A stretch of DNA of 64,000 nucleotides from Anaerolineaceae bacterium (GTDB lineage Bacteria; Chloroflexota; Anaerolineae; Aggregatilineales; Phototrophicaceae). This document shows positions 1-9,274 of this stretch, piece after piece. Under the pieces are notes generated by a model. It was not told the origin of the DNA, searched no databases, and saw only the letters and a list, made by a program, of their open reading frames with translations. Every line of letters begins with the position of its first letter. Positions within the stretch are counted from its first letter, which is position 1. A program made the position numbers and the translations under genes. The stretch is from contig PABP01000009.1 in NCBI GenBank assembly GCA_002699585.1, forward strand, positions 483,750 through 547,749, read 5' to 3'.

Positions 1-750
1 CTTTTTACCGCTGAGCTGGAAGCTAGCCTGCGCAGTGGCGATATTGACTTCGCCGTGCACAGCCTTAAAGACTTGCCGACAGATGACCCTGATGGATTGA
101 CCATCGGCGCTATTCCGCAGCGTGCCGATCCCGCCGATGTGTTGGTCAGCCGTTCCGGCTATACGCTGGATACACTGCCACAGGGGGCGGTCATTGGCAC
201 CAGCAGCACGCGTCGTGCGGCCCAGTTGCGCAACTTCCGGCCCGATCTCCAGATGCACGACATTCGTGGCAACATCAATACCCGCGTCAAAAAAGGCCTC
301 GATTCGGATGGCCCTTATGACGCCATCGTGCTGGCCAAAGCTGGATTATCACGGTTGGGGATGGGCGACTTCATCAGCCAGATATTGCCATTTGACATTA
401 TGCTGCCTGCACCAGGGCAGGGCGCGCTCGGCGTCCAGTGCCGTGATGACGAGCAATCGTTAAGTATCCTTGGCCAGATACAGCATGCACCCACAACGAC
501 CGAAGTCACAGCGGAACGCGCTTTTCTGGCGGCGCTGGGCGGCGGTTGTTCTGTTCCGGTAGCGGCTTATGCGCTCAAGCAGGTTGACGGCTCCTATCTG
601 TTGACAGGTCGCGTCAGCTCGCCCGATGGCCAGTCGCAGATTACGGTCGAAATCATTTTTGCGCCAGATGACGCTGCCCAGGCAGGGGCCACATTAGCCC
701 AGAATGCGATAGCCCAGGGGGCCGATGCGCTATTGGGAACAGCCCTATGA
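1..750 (+). CDS. hemC: Porphobilinogen deaminase (hydroxymethylbilane synthase), 5' partial
   Basis: Polymerises four porphobilinogen units into hydroxymethylbilane in heme synthesis. The reading frame is open from base 1 and gives 249 residues. The family is usually about 300 long, so roughly 50-60 N-terminal residues lie outside the window. Visible motifs are DFAVHSLKDLPT at the left edge, GTSSTRRAAQLR, and the cofactor-attachment loop GGGCSVPVAAYA, whose Cys (bases 547-549) carries the dipyrromethane primer. The GTG at 55 is an internal Val, not the start. The stop overlaps the hemD start by four bases (ATGA), so the two are probably translationally coupled. Confidence 0.96.
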   Translation, partial: LFTAELEASLRSGDIDFAVHSLKDLPTDDPDGLTIGAIPQRADPADVLVSRSGYTLDTLPQGAVIGTSSTRRAAQLRNFRPDLQMHDIRGNINTRVKKGLDSDGPYDAIVLAKAGLSRLGMGDFISQILPFDIMLPAPGQGALGVQCRDDEQSLSILGQIQHAPTTTEVTAERAFLAALGGGCSVPVAAYALKQVDGSYLLTGRVSSPDGQSQITVEIIFAPDDAAQAGATLAQNAIAQGADALLGTAL

Positions 751-1541
751 CCCAGGTGTTACGTGGCAAGGCCATCGTCAATACACGCGCTTCACATCAG
801 GCGAGCGATTTTGACCTGCTCATTCGTGAACGGGGTGCTGTACCGATTGCCTATCCGTGTATCGCCATCGTACCGCCCGATGACACGACGGAACTCGACG
901 CCGCACTCAAGCAGCTCAATGCAGGTGGCTTCGACTGGCTGGTGCTGACCAGCGCCAACACCGTCTATAGCTTGGCCCAACGCCTACATAAGCTCGACTT
1001 GATGCTAACGGGCAAGTTCAAAGTGGCGGCGGTTGGTCCTTCCACAGCGGAGGCGGCGCAAGCACAGCTTGGCTTGCAAGTCGACCTTGTGCCTGATGAC
1101 TACATTGCGGAATCTTTGGGTCAGGCATTGATAGAGCAAGGCGGCGAGCGCGTTTTTCTGCCGGAATCGGCCATTGCGCGTCCTAATCTCAAAGATATGC
1201 TCATGAGTACCGGGGCAGAGGTCGTCGCAGTGGATGCCTACCAGACCGTGTGTGGCTCCGGCGGTGTCGACTTGCCCGCGATGCTGCATCAGGGAGAGGT
1301 CGATGTGATTACATTTACTAGCTCATCGACCGTTGATGGCTTCGTTGAGCGCTTGAATAAAACAGGCAGTGGCTTATCTGCTCTTGGCGATGCCCGAATC
1401 GCCTGTATTGGCCCCAAAACGGCCCAGACAGCCAGCGAACATGGGCTGCCAGCGGCCATTGTGCCCGATGACTACACGCTCGTTGGCCTGTTGGATGCCA
1501 TCGAAAAGGAATTTACGAAGCAGTTTGGAGGCGTATCATGA
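747..1541 (+). CDS. hemD: Uroporphyrinogen-III synthase
   Basis: A 264-residue protein that cyclises hydroxymethylbilane to uroporphyrinogen III. HemD sequences diverge widely, so the call rests on length, position between hemC and hemB, and typical stretches: an N-terminal NTRASHQA, LVLTSANTVYSL in the first lobe, and DVITFTSSSTVDGFVE followed by IACIGPKTAQTA in the second lobe. It overlaps hemC by ATGA at its start and hemB by ATGA at its end, as expected inside a co-translated operon. A cytoplasmic enzyme with no visible abnormality. Confidence 0.92.
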   Translation: MTQVLRGKAIVNTRASHQASDFDLLIRERGAVPIAYPCIAIVPPDDTTELDAALKQLNAGGFDWLVLTSANTVYSLAQRLHKLDLMLTGKFKVAAVGPSTAEAAQAQLGLQVDLVPDDYIAESLGQALIEQGGERVFLPESAIARPNLKDMLMSTGAEVVAVDAYQTVCGSGGVDLPAMLHQGEVDVITFTSSSTVDGFVERLNKTGSGLSALGDARIACIGPKTAQTASEHGLPAAIVPDDYTLVGLLDAIEKEFTKQFGGVS

Positions 1542-2596
1542 CGGTTATTGAACAGCCGGAAGCCCAGCTTACACATCAGCACTACCCTTATCGCCCGGTG
1601 CTGCGCGGCAGACGTCTGCGCCTTTCGGAACCCCTGCGGCGCATGGTCCAGGAAACGGTCCTCACGCCTTCCGATTTCATCTATCCGCTGTTCATACGTT
1701 CCGGCGAGGGCATCAAGCGACCGATTGCCTCGATGCCCGGTCAGTTCCAGTGGTCGATTGATACGGCCATCGACGAAGTCAAAGCCGTCGCTGAACTGGG
1801 TGTTCCCGCTGTGATCTTATTCGGCATCCCCGATGAAAAAGATGCTTGTGGCACCGATAATTACAGTCCCAATGGCATCGTTCCCAGCGCCATTCGCGCC
1901 ATTAAAGAGGCCGTACCGGATATGATCGTCATCTCCGATATGTGCTTCTGTGAGTACACCGATCATGGCCACTGCGGCATCATCAATATGCCCGATCACG
2001 AGCATTACACGCCCAAGCTGCCCCAGGGCTACCTGCTGAACGATCCCACCCTGGACCTACTCGGTCAGGCGTCGGTGGTGCATGCTCAGGCTGGTGCGGA
2101 CATCATTGCGCCGTCGGGTATGATCGACGGTATGGTCGGCGCGATCCGGGCAGCGCTGGATGGCGAAGGTTTTGACCATATCAGTATCATGAGCTATGCC
2201 GCTAAGTACGCCAGCGGCTTTTATGGTCCCTTCCGCGATGCCGCCGAAAGTCCGCCGCAGTTCGGCGACCGCAGCCAGTACCAGATGGACCCGGCCAACA
2301 AGCGCGAAGCCATGAAAGAAGTCGCCCTCGATGTGGCCGAAGGGGCCGATATGCTCATGGTCAAGCCGGCTTTGCCCTACCTGGACATCCTGGCGGCAAT
2401 CCGTGCGCAGTACAATTTACCGACAGCCGCCTATCAGGTCAGCGGCGAGTTTTCTATGATGCACGCTGCCGCTGAACGTGGCTGGATTGATTTGCCACGC
2501 GTGGCGATGGAAAGCTTGACGAGCATCAAACGCGCCGGGGCCGATATGATATTGACCTATTTTGCCAAAGACGCGGCGACCTGGCTAAACGACTAG
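1538..2596 (+). CDS. hemB: Porphobilinogen synthase (delta-aminolevulinate dehydratase)
   Basis: Condenses two 5-aminolevulinate molecules to porphobilinogen. The protein has 352 residues. It shows the zinc-binding Cys cluster DMCFCEYTDHGHCG (Cys136, Cys138, Cys146), placing it in the Zn-dependent class instead of the Asp-rich Mg-only class. The two active-site lysines are in SYAAKYASGFYG (Lys223) and MLMVKPALPYLD (Lys276, the Schiff-base residue). The N-terminal arm with RGRRLR and LTPSDFIYPLF is typical. It starts four bases inside hemD. Confidence 0.97.
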   Translation: MTVIEQPEAQLTHQHYPYRPVLRGRRLRLSEPLRRMVQETVLTPSDFIYPLFIRSGEGIKRPIASMPGQFQWSIDTAIDEVKAVAELGVPAVILFGIPDEKDACGTDNYSPNGIVPSAIRAIKEAVPDMIVISDMCFCEYTDHGHCGIINMPDHEHYTPKLPQGYLLNDPTLDLLGQASVVHAQAGADIIAPSGMIDGMVGAIRAALDGEGFDHISIMSYAAKYASGFYGPFRDAAESPPQFGDRSQYQMDPANKREAMKEVALDVAEGADMLMVKPALPYLDILAAIRAQYNLPTAAYQVSGEFSMMHAAAERGWIDLPRVAMESLTSIKRAGADMILTYFAKDAATWLND

Positions 2597-2639
2597 TCAG
2601 CTTCTTCAGCCGCATATATAGACGATAACGCATATAGAA

Positions 2640-3731
2640 ATGGACACGACTGTGACACCTGATACAACAAATCGCGATGCAGCCAATACCCATTCCCTGA
2701 GCAACAGCCGCTTTTTGCGAGCCTGCCATCGCCAGCCCGTGGATGCCACGCCCATCTGGTTGATGCGTCAGGCGGGGCGCTACATGAGCGAATACCGTTC
2801 ATTGCGCGAAAAATACACCATTCTGGAGATCATCAAGACGCCGGAATTGGCTTGTGAAGTGACCATGCAGCCGATCAACGCTTTTGACCTGGATGCGGCC
2901 ATCATCTTCGCCGATATTTTGCCGCCGCTGGAAGGCATGGGTCTGCAACTGGAATTCGTTAAGGGCGAAGGCCCGGTGATTCATAACCCGGTGCGTTCGT
3001 CGGCTGATGTTGATAATCTGCAAGTCCGGCCACCGCAAGAAGCACTCTCGTTCACACTGGATGCGATTAAACTGGCCCGTAATGAACTCGACAGTCGGGG
3101 TATTCCGCTGATTGGCTTCAGTGGCGCACCCTTCACACTGGCTAGCTATGCCATTGAAGGCGGCAGCAGCAAGAATCGCCTGCACGTCAAAGGCATGATG
3201 ATGGGCGATCCAACTGCGTGGCATAACTTGATGATTAAGCTCAGCGAAGTCGCTGGTAACTACTTGCTGGCACAGGCTGAGGCCGGGGCGCATGTCTTGC
3301 AGCTATTCGATAGCTGGGTAGGCGACCTCAGCCCGGATGACTATCGTCAATATGTGATGCCCTACAGCCAACATGCGATTGATATTGCCAAACAGTCCGG
3401 CGTGCCTGTGATTCACTTTGGCACCAATACCAACGGCATGCTCGACCTCATCCGCGATGCGGGTGGTGATGTTATCGGTGTGGACTGGCGCATTCGCCTG
3501 GAAGATGCCTGGAACCTGCTCGGTGACAAAGTGGCCATTCAGGGCAACCTGGACCCGGTAGCGCTGTTTGCTCCGTGGGATGCCCTCAAAGCGCGCACCC
3601 AGCAAATCCTTGACCCGGTGAAGGGCAAACCAGGGCATATCTTTAACCTGGGACACGGTATTTTGCCCAACACGCCCGTTGATAATGTCCGGCGGCTGGT
3701 TGATTTCGTTCATGAATATACGAGCAAATAG
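2640..3731 (+). CDS. hemE: Uroporphyrinogen decarboxylase
   Basis: Decarboxylates uroporphyrinogen III to coproporphyrinogen III. The protein has 363 residues. The signature PIWLMRQAGRYMSEYR lies at residues 38-53, and GFSGAPFTLASYAIEG and FDSWVGDLSPDDY are also typical. The 43-base gap after hemB is the widest in the operon. The ATG at 2640 has no clear ribosome-binding site and gives about 20 extra polar N-terminal residues, so a start slightly further in is possible. hemG follows after 3 bases. Confidence 0.96.
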   Translation: MDTTVTPDTTNRDAANTHSLSNSRFLRACHRQPVDATPIWLMRQAGRYMSEYRSLREKYTILEIIKTPELACEVTMQPINAFDLDAAIIFADILPPLEGMGLQLEFVKGEGPVIHNPVRSSADVDNLQVRPPQEALSFTLDAIKLARNELDSRGIPLIGFSGAPFTLASYAIEGGSSKNRLHVKGMMMGDPTAWHNLMIKLSEVAGNYLLAQAEAGAHVLQLFDSWVGDLSPDDYRQYVMPYSQHAIDIAKQSGVPVIHFGTNTNGMLDLIRDAGGDVIGVDWRIRLEDAWNLLGDKVAIQGNLDPVALFAPWDALKARTQQILDPVKGKPGHIFNLGHGILPNTPVDNVRRLVDFVHEYTSK

Positions 3732-3734
3732 GCT

Positions 3735-5195
3735 ATGACAGTTACAAGCACACCGACGCAAGTGCGTCAGCGTGTCGTCATCATTGGTGGCGGCATTTCT
3801 GGCCTGAGTGCGGCCTGGTATCTCCAAAAACAAGCCAAAGAAGTCGGTATTGCTCTGGAATATACTGTACTGGAGCAGGGCAATCGCTGGGGCGGCAAAG
3901 TCCTGACGGAGCACGTTGAAACCGACGAGGGCCAACCCTTCGTCGTTGAAGCTGGCCCGGATTCGTTCATCACCCAAAAACCCTGGGCCTTGCAGCTTGC
4001 GCGGGAACTGGGCCTGGAAGACCAACTTTTGGGCACCAACGACCATAAGCGCAATACCTATGTGCTGTCCAAAGGTAAACCTGTCGTGCTGCCGGACGGC
4101 GTCATGCTGATTGTGCCCACCAAATTCATGCCCTTTGCGCTCTCACCGCTGATTTCGCCCCTGGGTAAGCTGCGCATGGCAATGGACCTGTTTATCCCGG
4201 CCAAGACCGACGATGAAGATGAAACCCTGGCCGAGTTCATCAAACGCCGCCTGGGCGACGAGGCCCTCGACAAAATTGCTGAGCCGCTCATGTCGGGCAT
4301 CTACAACGCCGATGCCGACAAGCAGAGCATCATGGCAACGTTCCCGCGCTTCCGCGCCCTGGAAAAAGCGCATGGCAGCCTGACCAAAGGCATGCTGGCC
4401 AGCCGCCGCAATCGACCTGCACCCAAACCCGGTGCCAAAAAGACTTCGGTCTTTATGTCGCTCAACAAGGGTACCAACGCCCTGATTGATGCCATTGTTC
4501 CCAAGCTTAAAGGCGAACTCTGGCTGAATACGCAGGTGGTCGAAATCAAGCAGTCTGAAGACAGCAGCTTTGCCATTGCCCTGGGCGATGGCAAACGATT
4601 GACAGCCGATGCGGTTATTGTGGCTACGCCTGCTTACGTCGCCGCTGACCTTCTGGGGGACTTGTCATCTAACGCTGCCAAAACCCTACGCCAGATCCGT
4701 TACGTCAGCACCGGGACCATTTCATTTGCTTTCAAAGAGACGGATATTCCTAAGCCACTAAACGGGTTTGGTCTCGTTGTGCCATCCAGCGAAAACAAGC
4801 CTTTTAATGCCATTACCATCTCATCGACCAAGTTCGACCATCGTGCGCCACAAGGTTATGTGCTGATGCGCGCCTTCTTCGGTGGCTCGCGCAGTCCGCA
4901 GTCCATGCAGTTGGACGACGATGCGCTCTATGATACGATTCGTCATGAGCTGCGCACGATTTTAGGCATCGAAGCCGAGCCGCTTTTCCATCGCATTTAT
5001 CGCTGGTGGAACGCCAACCCGCAGTATGACATCGGCCATCTGGACCGTGTAGCAGCTATTGAAGCCGCTTTGCCCAAGGGCCTGTATGTGACAGGCAGTC
5101 CCTATCGTGGCGTCGGCATGCCGGATTGCGTGCATCAGTCGCAGCAAACGGTAGAAAAACTCTTAGCGAATCTCAAAGAACGGCAGGTTAGTTGA
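3735..5195 (+). CDS. hemY: Protoporphyrinogen oxidase (HemY/PgoX type flavoprotein)
   Basis: A 486-residue FAD enzyme that oxidises protoporphyrinogen IX, or coproporphyrinogen III in the alternative coproporphyrin route. The N-terminal dinucleotide-binding motif [17 protein letters not shown] is at residues 14-30, followed by GGKV and EAGPDSF, which are typical of the family. The C-terminal FAD contact [16 protein letters not shown] is present. This oxygen-dependent class implies an organism that meets oxygen. No hemN, hemF, hemQ or hemH lies in the window, so which route is used cannot be told from here. The stop overlaps hemL by one base. Confidence 0.92.
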   Translation: MTVTSTPTQVRQRVVIIGGGISGLSAAWYLQKQAKEVGIALEYTVLEQGNRWGGKVLTEHVETDEGQPFVVEAGPDSFITQKPWALQLARELGLEDQLLGTNDHKRNTYVLSKGKPVVLPDGVMLIVPTKFMPFALSPLISPLGKLRMAMDLFIPAKTDDEDETLAEFIKRRLGDEALDKIAEPLMSGIYNADADKQSIMATFPRFRALEKAHGSLTKGMLASRRNRPAPKPGAKKTSVFMSLNKGTNALIDAIVPKLKGELWLNTQVVEIKQSEDSSFAIALGDGKRLTADAVIVATPAYVAADLLGDLSSNAAKTLRQIRYVSTGTISFAFKETDIPKPLNGFGLVVPSSENKPFNAITISSTKFDHRAPQGYVLMRAFFGGSRSPQSMQLDDDALYDTIRHELRTILGIEAEPLFHRIYRWWNANPQYDIGHLDRVAAIEAALPKGLYVTGSPYRGVGMPDCVHQSQQTVEKLLANLKERQVS

Positions 5196-6493
5196 TGGAT
5201 ACCAGCAAGTCGGAAACCCTTTTTCAGCGCGCACAACAAGTCATTCCCGGTGGTGTGAACAGCCCGGTACGCGCCTTTGGCAGTGTCGGCGGCACGCCAC
5301 GTTTCATCGAGAAGGGGCAGGGCGCATATATCTGGGATGCTGACGGCAACCGTTATATTGACTATGTGCTCTCCTGGGGGCCGCTGGTGCTAGGTCATGC
5401 TTTCCCGGCTGTCGTCGATGCCATCCAGCAGACCGCTGCCAACGGCACCAGCTATGGCGCACCGACTGAACTGGAAAATCAGCTTGCTGAACTTGTTATT
5501 GATATTGTGCCATCTATTGACATGATCCGTTTCGTCAACAGCGGCACAGAAGCTTGTATGAGCGCCCTGCGTCTGGCCCGCGCTTATACAGGCCGCGAAA
5601 AGATCATCAAATTCGCAGGTAACTATCATGGCCATGCAGATATGTTGCTGGTCCAGGCGGGCAGCGGTGTGGCCACCTTCGGTCTGCCGGATTCCCCTGG
5701 TGTGCCCGGTGGCACCACCGCCAATACCCTGATTGCTCCCTACAATGATCTGGATGCCGTCCGCAACCTGTTTGAGGCCAATCCCGATTCGATTGCCGCC
5801 GCCATTGTGGAGCCAATCGCCGCCAATATGGGCTTTGTTCTGCCGGATGATGGCTACTTGCAGGGCCTCATCGACCTGTGCCACGAGTACGGCGCACTGC
5901 TCATCCTTGACGAAGTGATGACTGGGTTCCGCGCTTCCATAGGTGGCGCACAGCAAGCCTTCAATCTCGACCCAGACATTACCACCCTGGGCAAAGTCAT
6001 CGGTGGTGGCCTGCCTGTTGGGGCCTATGCGGGCAAACGCGAGATTATGCAGCACGTCGCCCCGGTTGGGACCATGTACCAGGCCGGGACGCTCTCCGGC
6101 AATCCACTGGCGATGGCCGCCGGGCTGGCGACCCTCACCGAACTGAGGCGCGAAGGTGTCTTTGAGCAGATCGAGAGCCGTGCGATTCAACTGGCTGAGG
6201 GTATCCGCGCCGTCATGGCTGAGTTCGATGTGCCTGCTCAGGTCGGGCAGGTGGGGACTATGTTTGGTTTCTACTTCCTGACGCAACCCCTGGCTTCCAT
6301 TCATGATTATGCGTCAGCCAAGAAATTTGCCGATACCGACCGCTATGCGCAGTTCTTCCACGGCCTGCTTGAAGAGGGCGTTTATCTCGCACCCAGCCAG
6401 TTTGAAGCCGGATTCCTCAGCAGCGCCCATACAGAAGACGACATCGATTACACGCTGGCCGTCATGAAATCGACCCTGGCGAGTATCATCTAG
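5195..6493 (+). CDS. hemL: Glutamate-1-semialdehyde 2,1-aminomutase
   Basis: Makes 5-aminolevulinate from glutamate-1-semialdehyde by PLP-dependent amino transfer (the C5 route). The ATG at 5195, in TGATG overlapping the hemY stop, gives 432 residues; the in-frame TTG at 5192 is less likely. Motifs are [15 protein letters not shown] at the N-terminus, [16 protein letters not shown] for phosphate binding, [12 protein letters not shown], and [16 protein letters not shown] with the PLP lysine at 267. It is the last gene of the heme run and is followed by a hairpin at 6517-6541. hemA is presumably upstream of the window. Confidence 0.97.
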   Translation: MDTSKSETLFQRAQQVIPGGVNSPVRAFGSVGGTPRFIEKGQGAYIWDADGNRYIDYVLSWGPLVLGHAFPAVVDAIQQTAANGTSYGAPTELENQLAELVIDIVPSIDMIRFVNSGTEACMSALRLARAYTGREKIIKFAGNYHGHADMLLVQAGSGVATFGLPDSPGVPGGTTANTLIAPYNDLDAVRNLFEANPDSIAAAIVEPIAANMGFVLPDDGYLQGLIDLCHEYGALLILDEVMTGFRASIGGAQQAFNLDPDITTLGKVIGGGLPVGAYAGKREIMQHVAPVGTMYQAGTLSGNPLAMAAGLATLTELRREGVFEQIESRAIQLAEGIRAVMAEFDVPAQVGQVGTMFGFYFLTQPLASIHDYASAKKFADTDRYAQFFHGLLEEGVYLAPSQFEAGFLSSAHTEDDIDYTLAVMKSTLASII

Positions 6494-6516
6494 AACCACT
6501 TGTCTGAAATGAGTCC

Positions 6517-6541
6517 AAGAGATGCCTTTACGGCATCTCTT
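6517..6541 (+). terminator. Hairpin ending the heme operon
   Basis: A perfect 10-bp stem, AAGAGATGCC (6517-6526) against GGCATCTCTT (6532-6541), with a 5-base loop. It lies 24 bases after the hemL stop. The T-rich tail is short and interrupted (TGATTT), so it may be a weak terminator. Confidence 0.6.
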
Positions 6542-6596
6542 TGATTTAGAGATGTTGTAGACAACTGCTGTGGCGCGTTCGTGATAAAATCCTGTA

Positions 6597-7121
6597 ATGG
6601 CTCACAGATATGACTTGAGAACAATGAACGACGATCTCAACCTCTCGCAATACTCAACCTCTGCACTCTTGCGCATGCATGGCGCATTGCTAAGCGAGCT
6701 TAGAAGTCGAGGCGTATTACGATCCGAGAATAACCCGACTGGCGATTATGCGGAGTATTTATTTTCGCGGGCATTTGGGTGGACTCTCGAAACGAATTCA
6801 CGGTCAGGATATGATGCGATAGACAGTGATGGCATTCGTTACCAGATTAAAGGTCGTCGGTTGGCTCAAAGGAGATCGAGACAACTATCATTTATCCGCA
6901 ATCTAGACTTGAAGCCTTTTGATTTCTTAGCAGGTGTGATCTTTGATGCTGACTTCTCGGTGATTCGGGCTGCATTAGTCCCCGTCGATGTTGTAAAGGA
7001 GCAATCTCGATTCGTTGAGCATGTCAGAGGTTGGCAATTATTCTTAAAAGATTCGATTTGGGATGTGCCTGGTGTCATAGATGTCACCGATGATCTGAAG
7101 CGTGCTGAAAAGGCTCTTTAG
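6597..7121 (+). CDS. PD-(D/E)XK-like nuclease-fold protein, function unknown
   Basis: 174 residues, or 165 if the ATG at 6624 is used. Neither start has a convincing ribosome-binding site. The core GDYAEYLFSRAFGW, then GYDAIDSDGIRYQIKGRR, fits the PD-(D/E)XK layout: a helix Glu, a strand Asp and a QxK in place of (D/E)xK, the variant seen in Mrr-like enzymes. No partner methyltransferase or helicase is adjacent, so a restriction role is not supported. By eye it is more AT-rich than the flanking hem and AKR genes and stands alone, which hints at later acquisition. It could equally be a non-catalytic member of the fold. Confidence 0.6.
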   Translation: MAHRYDLRTMNDDLNLSQYSTSALLRMHGALLSELRSRGVLRSENNPTGDYAEYLFSRAFGWTLETNSRSGYDAIDSDGIRYQIKGRRLAQRRSRQLSFIRNLDLKPFDFLAGVIFDADFSVIRAALVPVDVVKEQSRFVEHVRGWQLFLKDSIWDVPGVIDVTDDLKRAEKAL

Positions 7122-7173
7122 CTCTATTCTGTCTTTGGACCGAGCCATTCAGTCCACTCTTATAGGGGCATGT

Positions 7174-7191
7174 TAGACTATAACAAGTCTA
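7174..7191. promoter_or_regulatory. Inverted repeat upstream of the aldo/keto reductase gene
   Basis: TAGACT (7174-7179) and AGTCTA (7186-7191) form a perfect 6-bp inverted repeat with a 6-base spacer, 45 bases before the reductase start. The size suits a dimeric regulator, but no regulator gene is adjacent and no promoter was firmly placed. Confidence 0.25.
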
Positions 7192-7236
7192 GTTACACTT
7201 ACTCGTCAGCTAAGCTTATCAAGAGCAGGATGAAAT

Positions 7237-8070
7237 ATGACTTTAACCATAGATAGTACCGTGACCTTGAATAATGGCGTCGAGATGCCGCTGTTTGGCC
7301 TGGGCGTATGGCGATCTGGCCAGGGCTCTGAAACTGAGAACGCTGTCAAATGGGCTTTGGAAACCGGGTATCGGGCGATTGATACCGCCGCACTCTATCA
7401 GAATGAAGCCGAAGTTGGCAAAATCGTCAAATCGGGCATTCGCCCACGTGAAGAGATTTTCGTCACCAGCAAAGTTTGGGTCGATAATTTGAGCTACGAA
7501 GGTACCAAAGCCGCTTTCGATGACAGCATGGAGCGCCTTGGCCTGGATTACGTGGACTTGTATCTGGTGCACTGGCCAGTGAATGACTGGCAAGGTGCAT
7601 GGCGTGCCCTGGAAGAAATCTACGAAACGGACCGCGTGCGTGCCATCGGCGTCAGCAACTTCCTGGTCCATCATATGGAAGAACTGCTATCAATTGCCAA
7701 GGTACGCCCGGTCGTCAACCAGATTGAATACCACCCATACTTGCAGTCCAAAGACCTGCATGCCTACTGCAAAGGGCAGGGCATCCCGTTGACAGCCTGG
7801 GCGCCCATCATGAAGGGGAAAGTCCTGGATGTGTCGGAACTGGTCTCAATCGGCGAAAAATACGGCAAAACAGCCGTTCAGGTGACGCTGCGTTGGATGC
7901 TGCAAACGGGTGTGATTACGATCCCCAAGTCCGTTCACAAAGGGCGTATTGAAGAGAATGCCGACCTGTATGATTTTGAACTCAGTGCTGAGGACATTAG
8001 CGTGATTGATGGCCTCGACCAGGGGAATGAAGGCCGCATTGGTATCCATCCCGATGAATTTGGCAAGTAG
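7237..8070 (+). CDS. Aldo/keto reductase (AKR5-like)
   Basis: A 277-residue NADPH-dependent carbonyl reductase of the aldo/keto reductase superfamily, related to 2,5-diketo-D-gluconate and methylglyoxal reductases. The catalytic tetrad is visible: Asp49 in AIDTAALYQNE, Tyr54, Lys79 in VTSKVW and His112 in LVHWPV. The cofactor-binding IPKSVHKGRIEENADLYDF is near the C-terminus. The physiological substrate cannot be deduced. It is a monocistronic gene, with a palindrome before it and a strong bidirectional terminator after it. Confidence 0.93.
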   Translation: MTLTIDSTVTLNNGVEMPLFGLGVWRSGQGSETENAVKWALETGYRAIDTAALYQNEAEVGKIVKSGIRPREEIFVTSKVWVDNLSYEGTKAAFDDSMERLGLDYVDLYLVHWPVNDWQGAWRALEEIYETDRVRAIGVSNFLVHHMEELLSIAKVRPVVNQIEYHPYLQSKDLHAYCKGQGIPLTAWAPIMKGKVLDVSELVSIGEKYGKTAVQVTLRWMLQTGVITIPKSVHKGRIEENADLYDFELSAEDISVIDGLDQGNEGRIGIHPDEFGK

Positions 8071-8096
8071 CCGATACGGCCAGCAATAGTCAAACA

Positions 8097-8123
8097 AAAA
8101 AGCCCTCATCATGAGGGCTTTTT
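8097..8123. terminator. Bidirectional terminator between AKR and copper chaperone genes
   Basis: AAAAAGCCCTCA (8097-8108) pairs with TGAGGGCTTTTT (8112-8123) around a TCA loop. A-run and T-run flank both sides, so it can end transcription of the reductase on the plus strand and of the copper chaperone on the minus strand. Confidence 0.88.
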
Positions 8124-8140
8124 GCTTTAGAAATTATGTG

Positions 8141-8350
8141 CTACGCTTGCGCTGGCGGATATTCGATCTCTGTCAGTGCGGCGACGATCTTGTCCCAGGT
8201 GGCTGGTTCGCTGTATTCCACCGTGACCATCTTGCTATCGACTTCGCCCTTCACAGCCGCAATACCTTCAAGGTCGTTTAGCTCGTTTTCAATCGCGCTG
8301 ACGCAGCCGCCACAACCAATATTCGGAACCTGGAAAACTTTCTTTTCCAT
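8141..8350 (-). CDS. Heavy-metal-associated (copper chaperone-like) protein
   Basis: A 69-residue single HMA domain with the ferredoxin-like fold pattern. The metal loop is NIGCGGC with Cys13 and Cys16; the usual GMxCxxC has Ile-Gly in place of Gly-Met. The start at 8350 is chosen because AGGAGAA lies 7 bases ahead of it; the frame stays open upstream to 8380. Likely role: cytosolic Cu(I) carrier or buffer. No P-type ATPase is adjacent. A CsoR-like operator lies about 45 bases upstream, which supports copper control. Confidence 0.85.
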   Translation of the reverse strand: MEKKVFQVPNIGCGGCVSAIENELNDLEGIAAVKGEVDSKMVTVEYSEPATWDKIVAALTEIEYPPAQA

Positions 8351-8393
8351 GGGAATTTCTCCTGAAAATAGGGTATGCAATGCTCCTATAGCA

Positions 8394-8412
8394 TATACCC
8401 CCAGGGGTTTAT
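8394..8412 (-). promoter_or_regulatory. CsoR-like copper operator
   Basis: TATACCCCCAGGGGTTTAT (plus strand) is a G/C-tract pseudo-palindrome of the kind known for CsoR-family repressors (ACCCC/GGGGT flanked by A/T). It sits just upstream of the HMA gene and 76 bases from the divergent pentapeptide gene. No csoR gene is in the window. Confidence 0.5.
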
Positions 8413-8487
8413 TGTAAAGGGATGCCAGTCACGGAAAATCCATGCTGCATGGCATGTACAGGTATGGGCCAACAAGGAGTAGAAAGA

Positions 8488-9228
8488 ATGGATTTATTGA
8501 GTGCAGTTGCCGCTGGTAAGCGACTGTTTCGCCGCCAAACCCTCGAAGATGCTGACTTGCGCGAGGCTGATTTGACCGATGTCGTCATCAAGCATTCGAC
8601 CTTCACCAACTGCGATTTTCACCGGGCAAACCTGATCGGATGCCGTCTAGAAGATTGCACGTTCGTTAATTGCCGCTTTAGTGACGCCGACCTCAGCGAA
8701 TGCCAGTTTACACGCTGTACATTCTATGCGCCGGATCAACCGTGCAGTTTTGTCCATGCGGATGTGCGCCACAGCAAATGGGAAGAATGCGATGTGCGCC
8801 TGTGTACATTTGAGAAGGCCAAATTCCTGCGGGCGTACTGGCATCAGGTCAACGCGACCGGGGCTATCTTCTTTAGAACAGAGTTCCAGCGGTCAGTGAC
8901 TTTCAAGGAATGTAACTTCAGTCTAGCCGATCTGCGGGATGCCGATCTGCGCAAATGTGACCTCAGCAAATGCGATTTTTCCCAGGCTGATCTGCGCGAA
9001 GCCCAACTGAAAGAAGCCAACCTGGTGACGTGTAACTTCGCCGGAACCAACATGATCCATGCACAGATACAGGGCGCGGATTTACGGGGTGCGAATATCG
9101 CCAGCTTCGATGTGCGTCAGCTTGATATGACCGATGTTAAGCTGTACGAGGCCCAGACCAAAGACATTGCCAAGGGGTTGGGCATCAAGCTCTTTGAGCA
9201 TCCTTTATTGGCTTCTGAGGATATGTGA
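8488..9228 (+). CDS. Pentapeptide-repeat protein
   Basis: 246 residues built almost wholly of A(D/N)LxX-type repeats, such as DADLREADLTDVV, NCDFHRANLIGC, LADLRDADLRKCDL and KEANLVTCNFAGTN, which predict a right-handed quadrilateral beta helix. Cys is often at the repeat turn. The start at 8488 is preferred because AAGGAG lies 8 bases ahead; the frame is open back to 8422. Some such proteins (Qnr, MfpA) mimic DNA and protect gyrase, but the sequence shows nothing specific for that role. It could be any soluble scaffold. Confidence 0.88.
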   Translation: MDLLSAVAAGKRLFRRQTLEDADLREADLTDVVIKHSTFTNCDFHRANLIGCRLEDCTFVNCRFSDADLSECQFTRCTFYAPDQPCSFVHADVRHSKWEECDVRLCTFEKAKFLRAYWHQVNATGAIFFRTEFQRSVTFKECNFSLADLRDADLRKCDLSKCDFSQADLREAQLKEANLVTCNFAGTNMIHAQIQGADLRGANIASFDVRQLDMTDVKLYEAQTKDIAKGLGIKLFEHPLLASEDM

Positions 9229-9274
9229 TATAACCTTATCGGCAATTACAGACTAATTGGATTTGGAATCATAC

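Noticed and set aside
5390-6304. 304-codon open frame on the minus strand opposite hemL
   Set aside because: Shadow of hemL; composition is typical of antisense translation.
8488-9228. Naming the pentapeptide protein as a Qnr-type quinolone-resistance protein
   Set aside because: It shares the repeat fold, but no gyrase-specific loops could be recognised, so resistance is not supported.
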